From Hydrogenophaga sp. PAMC20947 (GTDB taxonomy: Bacteria > Pseudomonadota > Gammaproteobacteria > Burkholderiales > Burkholderiaceae_C): a stretch of DNA of 64,000 bases. Of this stretch, positions 1-10,666 are shown piece by piece (the first letter of the stretch is position 1; the number at the start of each line of letters is the position of its first letter). The notes beneath the pieces were generated by a model, which saw nothing but the letters and a program-made list of their open reading frames with translations, was not told where the DNA came from and did no database searches. The stretch is from NCBI RefSeq assembly GCF_004795855.1, contig NZ_CP039252.1:186001-250000 (forward strand), read 5' to 3'. Position numbers and translations under genes: made by a program.

Positions 1-2930
<2,930 letters not shown>

Positions 2931-3569
2931 GATGTAGTTTCCTTGGTTCTGACACTGACAAGGCATCGGGCAAAGGCCCAGACGCCGACACGCCATGAAT
3001 CAGCGGAAAAGCGCGAACAAGGGGAGGAATTGCCGGAGAGCCATTGACCCGGGATGCCAGCTGGGCTGGACATTCGCATATCGTCAGAGCGGCGGGCCTC
3101 GTGGGCGGGCCAGCTCCGAACGCCGAGTCAAGGCGTAGGCGCGTGGAGTTGGGTGAGCAGCAAGGGCGCGACAGATGTCATTGAAAGGGATCTGGCCACT
3201 GGTTTCACTGGGTTCACTTCGTCCTCACCCAGCCTGGGTCTGGCCGCCATTCGCGGCTCAGCAGCCTGGCTGGCTGATTGGGTATTCCGTATTCGGGTTC
3301 GCAGTTTTACTCACGGATTCGCCCGTTGCGTCGGTTTGCTGGTGCGGCTCGGGCTCTCTTGTCAGAGCTCTCGTCAAGCGGCTACCGCGCACTCAGGCAA
3401 CGGGTGGCAACTGTGCCCAATCGGGCCCGCAGCATCGTTTGCCGCAGGAGCCTGCTGTTTGTGAAAGCCTTAAACTCAAGGAAATCAATCACTTACAGCA
3501 CACGACTGGCGCAACGCATTATAGTGCGCTCCCTTGGTCGCCGTGGGGTGAATTTCCGGCGCTTATTTC
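2931..3569. other. Long rne-rluC divergent intergenic region, probably mostly rne 5' leader
   Basis: This 639-bp gap separates divergent rne and rluC and holds no convincing gene; the open frames across it lack homology I recognise and overlap each other. The best promoter-like element lies at its far right end, so if rne starts there it carries a 5' untranslated region of about 580 nt. E. coli rne also has a long (361 nt) leader used for autoregulation, so a similar role is a fair inference, but no specific hairpin could be matched by eye. Confidence 0.5.
3518..3523 (-). promoter_or_regulatory. Candidate -10 box for rne (and overlapping one for rluC)
   Basis: The reverse strand reads TATAAT at 3523-3518, a perfect -10 hexamer facing rne. 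The overlapping plus-strand hexamer TATAGT (3520-3525) could serve rluC about 45 bp downstream. No good -35 hexamer is seen at 17 bp on either strand, so this is a candidate only. Confidence 0.35.
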
Positions 3570-4577
3570 GTGACCAACAAACCTATCGTTCAGTCTGCCG
3601 CTGCAGTGCAATACATCACGGTAGACGATGAGTCTGCCGGTCAGCGGCTGGACAACTTCCTCATCCGCATTCTGAAAGGCGTACCAAAGACCCACGTCTA
3701 CCGCATCATCCGCTCGGGAGAGGTGCGGCGCAACAAGGGTCGCATCCAGGCCGACGAGCGCTTGGTTCAGGGCGATGTGTTGCGCATTCCTCCCATTCGG
3801 GTATCGGAAGCGGCGCTCGAAAAATCCGCTAACCCGGCCCCGCCTCGGGAGTTTCCGATTCTTTTTGAGGACGATGCCTTCCTGGCCATTGGAAAACCTG
3901 CTGGCGTTGCCGTTCATGGGGGAAGCGGGGTGAGTTTTGGCGTGATTGAGCAGTTGCGCCAGGCGCGCCCGCAAGCAACTTCGCTGGAACTGGTTCATCG
4001 GCTGGACCGTGAAACGAGTGGATTGCTGTTGATCGCCAAAAAAAAGCGCGCGCTGAGAGCATTGCAAGACCAGTTTCGGGAGCGGTCAACGGGAAAAACC
4101 TATTTGACGGTGGTTAAAGGCGCGTGGCCCCAAAAACTCAAGGTATTGGATCAGCCGCTGCACAAATACCTGCTGCCAGATGGAGAGCGGCGGGTCAAAG
4201 TTGTGTCTTCCGACCACCCGGATGCAATGCCTTCGCTCACCTTGGTTCGCCCCATTCAGCGGCTGGCCGCGCCTCCCGGTTGCGAAAAGGAGTGCCCAGA
4301 AGGTTTGACGCTGCTGGAGGTCACCATCAAGACCGGACGCACACACCAGATCCGGGTGCATTTGGCCAGCGCGGGTTATGTGATCGCCGGAGATGACAAA
4401 TACGGTGATTTTGAGCTCAATCGAAGTTTGGCCCGTTCGGGCCTGAAACGCATGTTTTTGCACGCTTGGCGGTTGCGTCTCAATCACCCCATCAGCGAAG
4501 AGCCGATGGAGTTGGTATCGCAATTGCCGGTTGAATTGCAAAATTGGGTAAAAGCCCTAGCCCAACTGCCCTCATAG
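3570..4577 (+). CDS. rluC: 23S rRNA pseudouridine synthase RluC
   Basis: Isomerises uridines of 23S rRNA (positions 955, 2504 and 2580 in E. coli RluC). The 335-residue protein has an N-terminal S4-like RNA-binding domain (AGQRLDNFLIRILKG near residue 17) and the RluA/C/D catalytic motif HRLDRETSG, with the catalytic Asp at about residue 146. The motif GRTHQIRVHLA is near residue 250. The start taken is a GTG, which gives the usual length for the family; no ATG fits ahead of the S4 domain. Divergence from rne is the conserved arrangement and supports RluC over RluD. Transcription may start from the TATAGT box about 45 bp upstream. Confidence 0.93.
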   Translation: MTNKPIVQSAAAVQYITVDDESAGQRLDNFLIRILKGVPKTHVYRIIRSGEVRRNKGRIQADERLVQGDVLRIPPIRVSEAALEKSANPAPPREFPILFEDDAFLAIGKPAGVAVHGGSGVSFGVIEQLRQARPQATSLELVHRLDRETSGLLLIAKKKRALRALQDQFRERSTGKTYLTVVKGAWPQKLKVLDQPLHKYLLPDGERRVKVVSSDHPDAMPSLTLVRPIQRLAAPPGCEKECPEGLTLLEVTIKTGRTHQIRVHLASAGYVIAGDDKYGDFELNRSLARSGLKRMFLHAWRLRLNHPISEEPMELVSQLPVELQNWVKALAQLPS

Positions 4578-4582
4578 TTTCT

Positions 4583-4588
4583 TATAAT
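4583..4588 (+). promoter_or_regulatory. Consensus -10 box of the H-NS-like gene
   Basis: A perfect TATAAT sits 5 bp after the rluC stop and 66 bp before the H-NS-like ATG. No clear -35 hexamer lies 17 bp upstream (the DNA there is the end of rluC). It would give a leader of about 60 nt. Confidence 0.5.
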
Positions 4589-4654
4589 CGGTACTGCATC
4601 GTTGGGATGCACGTAAAAATATTATTCAAGAACCGACCTTTTCAAGGATATTCA

Positions 4655-4957
4655 ATGGCAAATTACTCTGAACTCATGGCGCAGGCCCAATCTCTGATGG
4701 CTCAGGCCGAGCAGGCTCGCAAAGCCGAACTCGCCTCGGTGGTCGCAGAAATCAAAGCCAAAATGAAAGAGTACGGCATCACGGCAGCCGATCTGGGTGG
4801 TGTTGGTGGCAAGAAAACGGCCAAATCCAAATCATCCGCTCCCGCCAAGTTCAAAGGCCCCAATGGCGAGTTGTGGGCTGGCGGCCCTGGGCGCAAGCCA
4901 GAATGGGTCCGCAATGTGCTCGCATCGGGCAAGAGCATCGAAGACTTCCGGATCTGA
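4655..4957 (+). CDS. H-NS family nucleoid-associated protein
   Basis: Small histone-like DNA-binding protein that probably silences AT-rich or acquired genes. From the ATG at 4655 it has 100 residues: a helical, Ala/Glu-rich oligomerisation segment (about 1-50), a Lys/Ser/Ala linker, and the C-terminal H-NS DNA-binding motif with WAGGPGRKPEWV near residue 75, where the conserved W-G-G-R-P-W pattern is plain. AAGGA at 4644-4648 is the ribosome site and decides this start; an upstream in-frame ATG at 4544 would lie inside rluC and is rejected. It has its own promoter and terminator, so it is a single-gene unit. Betaproteobacteria usually carry several H-NS paralogues; which one this is cannot be told. 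Confidence 0.9.
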   Translation: MANYSELMAQAQSLMAQAEQARKAELASVVAEIKAKMKEYGITAADLGGVGGKKTAKSKSSAPAKFKGPNGELWAGGPGRKPEWVRNVLASGKSIEDFRI

Positions 4958-4987
4958 TCGATCGCAGTTGCGACTCGCAAACCGAAG

Positions 4988-5012
4988 AGGGCGCCAGGAG
5001 CGCCCTTTTTTT
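4988..5012 (+). terminator. Intrinsic terminator after the H-NS-like gene
   Basis: GGGCGC (4989-4994) pairs with GCGCCC (5000-5005) around a 5-base loop and is followed by seven T. It separates the H-NS unit from the phosphatase gene that follows. Confidence 0.88.
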
Positions 5013-5073
5013 ATGCTGGCGTGTGCCAGCACGGATAATCCAGCTTCTGTTCACCAAATATCCTGTTATCAGC

Positions 5074-5733
5074 ATGTCCGCTCGCCAATTTGACTTGATT
5101 GCCTTTGACTGGGATGGCACCCTGTTCGACTCGACCGCCATCATCACCCGCAGCATTCAGGCTGCGGTGCGCGATGTGGGTGGGACCGTGCCCAGTCAGC
5201 AGCAGGCCAGTTATGTGATCGGAATGGGCCTTATGCAAGCGCTGGCCCATGCTGCGCCCGATGTGCCGCAGGACCGCTATCCCCAGTTGGGGGAGCGCTA
5301 CAAACACCATTACGAGCAGCAGCAGGACGACATCAGCCTGTTTGACGGCGTGTTACCCATGCTCACGGAACTCAAACAGCGCGCGCATTGGCTTTCAGTG
5401 GCCACTGGCAAGAGCCGAAGCGGATTGAATGTGGCGTTGCGCGCCGTGGCATTGCAGGGTTTGTTTGATGGATCGCGCACCGCAGATGAGACGGCAGGCA
5501 AGCCCAGCCCTTTGATGCTGCACGAATTGATGAAAGAATTCGGCGTTGACCCTCGGCGGACCCTGATGATTGGTGACACCACGCACGACCTGCAGATGGC
5601 ATTGAATGCCGGTTGCCCCAGCGTGGGTGTCAGCTACGGAGCGCACGAGCCAGATGCATTCGACGCTTTGATGCCGCTGTTTGTGGCGCATTCGGTGCCT
5701 GAGCTGCATGACTGGCTGCGAGAAAATGCCTGA
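5074..5733 (+). CDS. HAD-superfamily phosphatase, phosphoglycolate phosphatase-like
   Basis: HAD subfamily IA hydrolase of 219 residues. Motif I FDWDGTLFDS (about residues 11-20) carries the nucleophile and acid Asp pair; the Thr/Ser motif II is in LSVATGKS; motif III Lys is in the AGKPSPLML stretch; and GDTTHDLQMA supplies the metal-binding Asp of motif IV. The domain order suits Gph-like enzymes, but substrate cannot be read from sequence, so phosphoglycolate phosphatase is only the nearest family name. The ATG at 5074 is chosen because it begins just ahead of motif I. The next gene starts inside its 3' end (8-bp overlap), so the two are translationally coupled. Confidence 0.85.
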   Translation: MSARQFDLIAFDWDGTLFDSTAIITRSIQAAVRDVGGTVPSQQQASYVIGMGLMQALAHAAPDVPQDRYPQLGERYKHHYEQQQDDISLFDGVLPMLTELKQRAHWLSVATGKSRSGLNVALRAVALQGLFDGSRTADETAGKPSPLMLHELMKEFGVDPRRTLMIGDTTHDLQMALNAGCPSVGVSYGAHEPDAFDALMPLFVAHSVPELHDWLRENA

Positions 5734-6124
5734 AGCGCCAGAGGTTTCTCCCAATGATCACGACCCGCTGCACGCCTTGTGCCGCAGCGGTGAGTTGGCC
5801 AATGGGGGGCAGGCGGTCCCCTTTGATGTGGTTTATTCGGGTCAGACGTGCCGCGCCTTTGCGGTGCGCTTTGAAGAAGAGGTGCATGCCTACCTGAACC
5901 GCTGCGCCCATGTGGCCATGGAAATGGATTGGCAACCGAACCGGTTTTTCGACGACACCGGGCGGTGGTTGCTGTGCGCCACCCACGGTGCGGTGTACCA
6001 GCCCGATACGGGCGTCTGTCGCGGAGGACCTTGTCGTCGCGGATTGGTCAAGATCCCGCTGGTTGAGCGCGACGGGGTGGTGTTCTGGCAGTCACAATAC
6101 CCGTTCCACCCTCCGGAATTTTGA
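5726..6124 (+). CDS. Rieske [2Fe-2S] ferredoxin-type protein
   Basis: Small soluble Rieske protein of 132 residues from the ATG at 5726, overlapping the phosphatase gene. The cluster-binding motifs are CAHVAMEMDW (Cys-x-His, about residues 55-57) and CATHGAVY (Cys-x-x-His, about 80-83), the standard CxH...CxxH pattern. There is no signal peptide or membrane segment, so it is cytoplasmic and probably passes electrons to an unidentified oxygenase or reductase. It sits between a HAD phosphatase and a signal peptide peptidase; the context does not reveal its partner. Confidence 0.9.
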   Translation: MPEAPEVSPNDHDPLHALCRSGELANGGQAVPFDVVYSGQTCRAFAVRFEEEVHAYLNRCAHVAMEMDWQPNRFFDDTGRWLLCATHGAVYQPDTGVCRGGPCRRGLVKIPLVERDGVVFWQSQYPFHPPEF

Positions 6125-6128
6125 ATTT

Positions 6129-7112
6129 ATGAACGACGACCTGCCCGAAATGCCCCTTTCCCACCCCGGTCGACGCGCTGCCGACAGCGGTTGGGAGCGA
6201 GAGACGCTGGAAAAATTGCTGTTTGCATCCCTCCGTGAGCAGCGATCAGCGAGGCGCTGGCGTTTGTTTCTTCGGCTGTTGTGGCTGGCCGTGATCGGGG
6301 CCGCATTCTGGTACATCTTCAACGTGCAAAGCGGTACTGTCGCCATCAGCACGCCCCACACCGCCGTGATTGAAATCCGCGGTGAAATTGCTTCGGGCGT
6401 CGAGGCCAGCGCCGAAAACGTGGTCAGTTCGCTGAAAACCGCGTTTGAAGACAAGGGCGCTCGAGCCATTGTTCTGTTGATCGATTCACCCGGCGGCAGC
6501 CCCGTTCAAGCCGGCATCATCAACGATGAAATCACCCGCCTCAAGGCATTGCATGGCAAAAAGGTCTATGCGGTGGTGGAAGAAACGTGTGCTTCGGCCG
6601 CTTATTACATCGCTGCAGCGGCAGATGGCATCTATGTGGACAAAGCCAGTCTGGTCGGCAGTATTGGCGTGCTGATGGATGGCTTCGGTTTCACGGGCCT
6701 GATGGACAAACTGGGGATTGAGCGCCGCCTCATGACGGCCGGGGCCAACAAGGCCTTGCTGGATCCGTTCAGCCCCCAGGATGAGCGCCAAACGGCCTAT
6801 ATTCAAACCATGCTGACGGAAATCCACGCGCAGTTCATTGACGCTGTCAAAAAAGGTCGTGGGGATCGTCTCAAAGAAACACCTGAGACCTTCAGCGGGC
6901 TGGTCTGGAGCGGTCAACAGGCCGTTGAACAGGGTCTGGCGGACGGATTGGGCAGCCTCGATTCCGTGGCGCGCGATGTGGTCAAAGCAGAAGAGATTGT
7001 GGACTACACCCAGCGCGAAAACCTCGGGATGCGATTGGCTCGGCAATTCGGGGCCAGCGTGGGCCGGGGCATATTTTTCGCCGCGCGCTCAGAAGGTGTT
7101 CAGCTGAAGTGA
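6129..7112 (+). CDS. sppA: Signal peptide peptidase, S49 family (SppA-like)
   Basis: Membrane-anchored serine protease that degrades cleaved signal peptides. From the ATG at 6129 it has 327 residues: a charged N-terminal cytoplasmic stretch, one membrane helix ([15 protein letters not shown], about residues 50-65), then a ClpP-like fold. [11 protein letters not shown] (about 120) is the oxyanion-region motif; the nucleophile Ser is in CASAAYYIA (about 157) and the general-base Lys is probably in [12 protein letters not shown] (about 210). It is the short, single-domain type (about 330 aa), not the duplicated E. coli SppA of about 618 aa. It starts 4 bp after the Rieske stop, so it is co-transcribed. 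Confidence 0.92.
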   Translation: MNDDLPEMPLSHPGRRAADSGWERETLEKLLFASLREQRSARRWRLFLRLLWLAVIGAAFWYIFNVQSGTVAISTPHTAVIEIRGEIASGVEASAENVVSSLKTAFEDKGARAIVLLIDSPGGSPVQAGIINDEITRLKALHGKKVYAVVEETCASAAYYIAAAADGIYVDKASLVGSIGVLMDGFGFTGLMDKLGIERRLMTAGANKALLDPFSPQDERQTAYIQTMLTEIHAQFIDAVKKGRGDRLKETPETFSGLVWSGQQAVEQGLADGLGSLDSVARDVVKAEEIVDYTQRENLGMRLARQFGASVGRGIFFAARSEGVQLK

Positions 7113-7150
7113 CGAGTGAAAAAAGAAATTTGAACGGAAAGGTGAGGAAA

Positions 7151-8038
7151 ATGATGCAGATTCGAAAAGCCGTTTTTCCGGTGGGTGGGCTCGGTACCCG
7201 TTTTTTGCCAGCGACCAAGGCTATTCCAAAAGAAATGCTGCCCGTGGTGGACAAACCGCTGATCCAATACGCGGTTGAAGAGGCGTATGCCGCCGGCATT
7301 CGTGAAATGGTCTTTGTGACGGGGCGCAACAAGCGCGCGATTGAAGACCATTTCGATACCGCCTACGAGTTGGAGGCTGAGCTGGAGGCCGCCGGCAAGC
7401 ACGCCTTGCTGGATTTGGTGAATTCGATCAAACCCGACGACATGGATTGTGTCTATGTGCGCCAGCCTAAAGCACTGGGACTGGGGCATGCGGTTTTGTG
7501 TGCCGAGCGCCTGGTCGGTGACGAGCCTTTTGCGGTGCTGTTGGCTGACGACCTGATGCTCGGGCGTGATCAATCCCGCGGTGGCCCCACGGTGCTGCAG
7601 CAAATGGTGCAGGCTTACGCGAGCCACCCCGGGACCATTCTTGCGGTGCAAGACGTGCCGCGAGAAGACACGCGACGCTATGGCGTGGTTGACGTCAAGG
7701 GCGTGAGCGCGCCTGTTGCCGAGGTGTTTGCCATGGTGGAAAAGCCCCGGCCCGAGGTGGCGCCTTCCACCCTGGCCGTGGCAGGACGGTACATCCTCAC
7801 GCCTGCCGTGTTTGAGCGCATTCGCCAGCAACCTCGGGGGGCCGGAGGTGAAATTCAGCTGACCGATGGCATTGCGTCATTGATCGGCTCCGAGCGCGTG
7901 TATGCCTTTCGCTACGATGGCCGTCGCTATGATTGTGGGAGCAAAGAGGGCTTTCTGGAGGCCACGATCGATCTGGCCTTGGCCAATCCCGAGCTCAGTG
8001 CTTCGGTCAGGGCCCATATGGTGAAGGCCTTGGCCTGA
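7151..8038 (+). CDS. galU: UTP-glucose-1-phosphate uridylyltransferase
   Basis: Makes UDP-glucose from UTP and glucose-1-phosphate for polysaccharide and LPS synthesis. The nucleotidyltransferase signature [20 protein letters not shown] starts at about residue 12, followed by [14 protein letters not shown] and the UTP/sugar-binding segments near LADDLM and EKP. About 295 residues, normal for GalU. The ribosome site GGTGAGG at 7141-7147 favours ATG 7151 or 7154; a longer frame opening with GTG at 7109 overlaps the sppA stop and is less likely. Its stop codon TGA is the first three bases of a dispersed palindromic repeat. Confidence 0.95.
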   Translation: MMQIRKAVFPVGGLGTRFLPATKAIPKEMLPVVDKPLIQYAVEEAYAAGIREMVFVTGRNKRAIEDHFDTAYELEAELEAAGKHALLDLVNSIKPDDMDCVYVRQPKALGLGHAVLCAERLVGDEPFAVLLADDLMLGRDQSRGGPTVLQQMVQAYASHPGTILAVQDVPREDTRRYGVVDVKGVSAPVAEVFAMVEKPRPEVAPSTLAVAGRYILTPAVFERIRQQPRGAGGEIQLTDGIASLIGSERVYAFRYDGRRYDCGSKEGFLEATIDLALANPELSASVRAHMVKALA

Positions 8039-8145
8039 TACCAATTCGCATTCAAGGCGATAGCGGCGGTGTTCTGGCTTGCGTGCCAGCGCACGGCCTG
8101 TGGCCAGTCGCCTTGTCCTCGCTTTGAAGGCCAACCGGTTTGCCA
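8036..8145. repeat. Intergenic palindromic repeat, family 1, copy 1
   Basis: About 110 bp between convergent galU and the methyltransferase gene. The left end TGATACCAATTCGCATTCAA is an imperfect inverted match to the right end (GCTTTGAAGGCCAACCGGTT region at 8121-8140). Internal blocks GATAGCGGCG and TCGCCTTGTCCTC recur in copy 2 at 29685-29793. The galU stop codon is the first TGA of the element. It may form a large hairpin and act as a bidirectional terminator; a MITE- or REP-like origin is inference. Confidence 0.65.
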
Positions 8146-8185
8146 TGCCTGCCCAGTCGCCTGGACCGGCATGGCGCAGACCAGC

Positions 8186-8989
8186 TCAACGTCCGATCAG
8201 GAAGACCGCTGGGGCCTCCAGCGGCAGCGCTTGCTGGAGGGCGTGTGCCTTCCAGTCAGCGATGAGCGCACTGCGGGTGGTTTGCGCGGCCAAGCTCAAT
8301 GCACAGCTGACCGCGAGCCGGGTATGGGGATGCAAGCTCTGTATCAATGACGACAGCAAAGCCGCGTTTCGGTAGGGTGTTTCGATCAGGATCTGGGTCT
8401 GCCCGGTCTTCAGGGACAGGGTTTCCAGCTCACGCAGGCGTTTGGCGCGCTCGTCCACGCTTTGGGGGACGTAGCCCACAAACGCAAAATTCTGGCCATT
8501 GAGTCCACTGGCTGCCAGCGCCAGCATGAGCGAGATCGGACCCGTCATCGGGTGCACCGGGGCGCCCATGGCGTGTGCTGCACGAACGATCGAGCTGCCA
8601 GGATCAGCGATGGCCGGCATGCCCGCCTCGCTGACGAGCCCTATGTCATGCCCCATGAGCAACGGGGCCAACAGAGCTCTGGCCTCAGCATCACCGGCGG
8701 TCGCCGGCGTATGGTCGCCTTTTTTGTGGACCTGGCGGGGCAGTTCCGTGATGTTTTGCGCTTGCAGCGGAGCGGCAAGGCTGTGAAGGCTGTCCACCCG
8801 TTTGAGGAAGGCCCGGGTGCTTTTGGCGTTTTCTGTGATCCAGTGGGTCAGTCGGGACGCGGTGGTGAGGGTGTCAGACGGCAGCCACCGGCTGATGGGG
8901 TCGGGGGTGGCGTCCGGTAGCAGGCATCCAAAGTCCAGAGGGGTTGGAATCAGAAACAAGGTTCCGATGGCGGGGGTGCCGGGCTTCAC
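8186..8989 (-). CDS. SAM-dependent methyltransferase, RsmI / tetrapyrrole methylase family
   Basis: Protein of 267 residues with the tetrapyrrole (corrin/porphyrin) methylase fold used by RsmI, which 2'-O-methylates C1402 of 16S rRNA. Family marks are GTLFLIPTPLDFG at the N terminus (RsmI has GxLYVVATPIGN), VSEAGMPAIADPGSSIV near residue 125 and GPISLMLALAASGLNG near 155, matching the SAM-binding segments. The N-terminal motif is off the RsmI consensus and there is an insert (about residues 20-50), so it is probably a paralogue with a different target, not rsmI itself. It overlaps the yceF stop by 4 bp (ATGA), so the pair is translationally coupled. Confidence 0.82.
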   Translation of the reverse strand: MKPGTPAIGTLFLIPTPLDFGCLLPDATPDPISRWLPSDTLTTASRLTHWITENAKSTRAFLKRVDSLHSLAAPLQAQNITELPRQVHKKGDHTPATAGDAEARALLAPLLMGHDIGLVSEAGMPAIADPGSSIVRAAHAMGAPVHPMTGPISLMLALAASGLNGQNFAFVGYVPQSVDERAKRLRELETLSLKTGQTQILIETPYRNAALLSSLIQSLHPHTRLAVSCALSLAAQTTRSALIADWKAHALQQALPLEAPAVFLIGR

Positions 8990-9612
8990 AGGATGGACAC
9001 GCCAGCGGCGCGCAGCAATTGACAGGTGCGAATCAGCGGAAGGCCAATGAGCGCGGTGGGGTCATCGTTGTCGATGCGCTCCAGCAGAGCGATGCCCAAG
9101 CCTTCGCTCTTGGCGCTCCCGGCGCAATCGTAGGGTTGTTCGGTCCGAAGGTAGGTCTCAATTTCGGCGTCACCCAGGTGGCGAAAGACCACGCGCACGG
9201 CAGCCAGATCGCACCGTTCAAAACCCGTTGCCTGGCAGACCACGGCGACAGCGGTCTGAAACACCACGGTCTCCCCCCGCATGCGCTGCAGTTGCGCCAC
9301 AGCACGCTCGTGCGTGCCGGGTTTGCCCAAAGGGGTGCCATGAAGATCGGCGACCTGATCGCTGCCGATCACCACCGCTTCTGGGAACCGCCGTGCGACC
9401 TCCCAGGCTTTGGCCATAGCCAGCCGAACGGCCAAGTCTGCAGGGCTCTCTCCGGGTTGCGGCGTTTCATCAACCTCGGGCGCAACAGTCTGGAAAGGAC
9501 GGCCAAGCCGGGTCAGCAGCTCCTGCCTGTAACGCGAGGTAGATCCCAGGATGAGGGGGCGGCCGCTGGACAGCTCTGGGGATGGAAAGGGGGAGGGCAT
9601 GGCTTGGGACAT
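8986..9612 (-). CDS. yceF: Maf/YceF-type nucleotide pyrophosphatase (7-methyl-GTP type)
   Basis: House-cleaning enzyme that hydrolyses modified nucleoside triphosphates; the YceF branch prefers m7GTP. Of its 208 residues, LGSTSRYRQELLTRLG is the N-terminal phosphate-binding motif, APEVDETP follows, and IGSDQVADL holds the catalytic Asp; RHLGDAEIETYL and CAGSAKSEG are close to E. coli YceF. GSDQV (rather than GADTVV) is what places it in the YceF group. ATG 9612 is used; ATG 9600 is an alternative. It is divergent from yceD with a 36-bp gap, echoing the E. coli yceF/yceD-rpmF neighbourhood. Confidence 0.93.
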   Translation of the reverse strand: MSQAMPSPFPSPELSSGRPLILGSTSRYRQELLTRLGRPFQTVAPEVDETPQPGESPADLAVRLAMAKAWEVARRFPEAVVIGSDQVADLHGTPLGKPGTHERAVAQLQRMRGETVVFQTAVAVVCQATGFERCDLAAVRVVFRHLGDAEIETYLRTEQPYDCAGSAKSEGLGIALLERIDNDDPTALIGLPLIRTCQLLRAAGVSIL

Positions 9613-9648
9613 ACGGGTATTCTCCCCGCTTTCTTTTACACTGCTGGG

Positions 9649-10206
9649 ATGACAGCACCCACCAAATCCACCTGGAATCCCAAACGCCTGGATGTTCGCG
9701 CCTTTGCCTTGGCTGGCGGACAGCTGGGGTCTGCCGAGGGCGACGGCCAGTTCGATCGCCTGCAGGCTGAGTGTGCGCCGGGCACGGACGGCCTTGAGCC
9801 TGTGAGCTGGCATGTGCAAGGGGAGATGCGCGCTCAAGGGGCTGGCAAGGTGCAGCCCTGGCTGCACCTGGAGGCAGAGGGTGCACTTTCGGTGGTGTGC
9901 CAGCGCTGCCTGGGCCCGGTCAAGGTGCCCCTGGTGGTGGACCGCTGGTACAGGTTTGTGGCAGACGAGGCAGCAGCCGAAGCGGAAGATGAGGACAGCG
10001 AGGAAGATGTGCTCGCCCTGGAGCCCAGGCCCGATCTGGAGGACCTGCTGGAAGATGAGCTGCTGATGGCATTGCCCCTGGTCCCCATGCACGAAGTCTG
10101 TCCTGAGCCGGTGGTGATGAGCGTTGCCGATGAGGCCGTTTCGCTGGGACAGGACGAAGAGCCCCGCAAGAATCCGTTTGCAGAGTTGGCCCGTCTGAAA
10201 AAGTAG
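9649..10206 (+). CDS. yceD: YceD / DUF177 family protein
   Basis: Conserved 185-residue protein of the DUF177 family, linked to 23S rRNA accumulation in bacteria and plastids. A C-x-x-C pair in VCQRCLGPVKVPL (about residue 85) and a later HEVCPEPV Cys (about 147) are the family's marks; an acidic stretch rich in Glu/Asp lies between. The ATG at 9649 follows GGG closely and begins a typical N terminus; the open frame continues upstream over yceF but that part is antisense shadow. It lies just ahead of rpmF, the near-universal arrangement, and ribosome-related expression is expected. Confidence 0.92.
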   Translation: MTAPTKSTWNPKRLDVRAFALAGGQLGSAEGDGQFDRLQAECAPGTDGLEPVSWHVQGEMRAQGAGKVQPWLHLEAEGALSVVCQRCLGPVKVPLVVDRWYRFVADEAAAEAEDEDSEEDVLALEPRPDLEDLLEDELLMALPLVPMHEVCPEPVVMSVADEAVSLGQDEEPRKNPFAELARLKK

Positions 10207-10219
10207 AAGGTTCAAGGTT

Positions 10220-10248
10220 TTGCGGGCGCCGGGTATTCGGGCTATAAT
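10220..10248 (+). promoter_or_regulatory. Strong sigma-70 promoter of rpmF
   Basis: TTGCGG (10220-10225), a 17-bp spacer, then a perfect TATAAT (10243-10248). Transcription would begin near 10255, giving a leader of about 94 nt before rpmF. Confidence 0.8.
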
Positions 10249-10348
10249 CTTTAGCTTTGCGCTGGCTGCCTGATGCACCGAGCGAGTCGGGCACAATGCC
10301 CACTCCAAGCGCAGCCCGTTAGTCCACCACCGATTTCAGGAGCCCCTC

Positions 10349-10531
10349 ATGGCCGTCCAGCAAAACAAAAAGTCCCCTTCCAAGCGCGGCATGCACCGTT
10401 CGCACAATGCACTGAACGTGCCCGGTATCGCAGTTGAGCCAACCACCGGCGAAGTGCACCTGCGTCACCACATCAGCCCCAACGGTTTCTACCGTGGCCG
10501 GCAAGTGTTGAAGAACAAATCCGAAGCCTGA
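10349..10531 (+). CDS. rpmF: 50S ribosomal protein L32
   Basis: Sixty-residue basic ribosomal protein. The N terminus [20 protein letters not shown] is diagnostic for L32, and [18 protein letters not shown] is the usual C-terminal half. The zinc-binding Cys pairs found in some L32 proteins are absent, as in E. coli (Cys-minus form). It has its own promoter and is followed by an intrinsic terminator, so read-through into plsX is limited. Confidence 0.98.
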   Translation: MAVQQNKKSPSKRGMHRSHNALNVPGIAVEPTTGEVHLRHHISPNGFYRGRQVLKNKSEA

Positions 10532-10598
10532 ATTGGCTGAAAGCCATCTGGTCCGTCGCCTGCGCGCGGTGGAGGCAGTGGCTGGGATTTGTAAACAG

Positions 10599-10625
10599 GC
10601 CCGCATGTGCCATGCGGGCTTTTTT
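10599..10625 (+). terminator. Intrinsic terminator between rpmF and plsX
   Basis: A perfect 9-bp stem GCCCGCATG / CATGCGGGC with a 3-base loop, followed by six T. It ends 41 bp before plsX, so fatty-acid genes are at least partly uncoupled from L32 expression. Confidence 0.92.
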
Positions 10626-10666
10626 CGTTTGTGCGGCACCGGGTGTGTCACTTCAAGGGTAGCTTC

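Noticed and set aside
8944..9648. N-terminal extension of YceD
   Set aside because: The frame is open but antisense to yceF, and the family N terminus begins at 9649.
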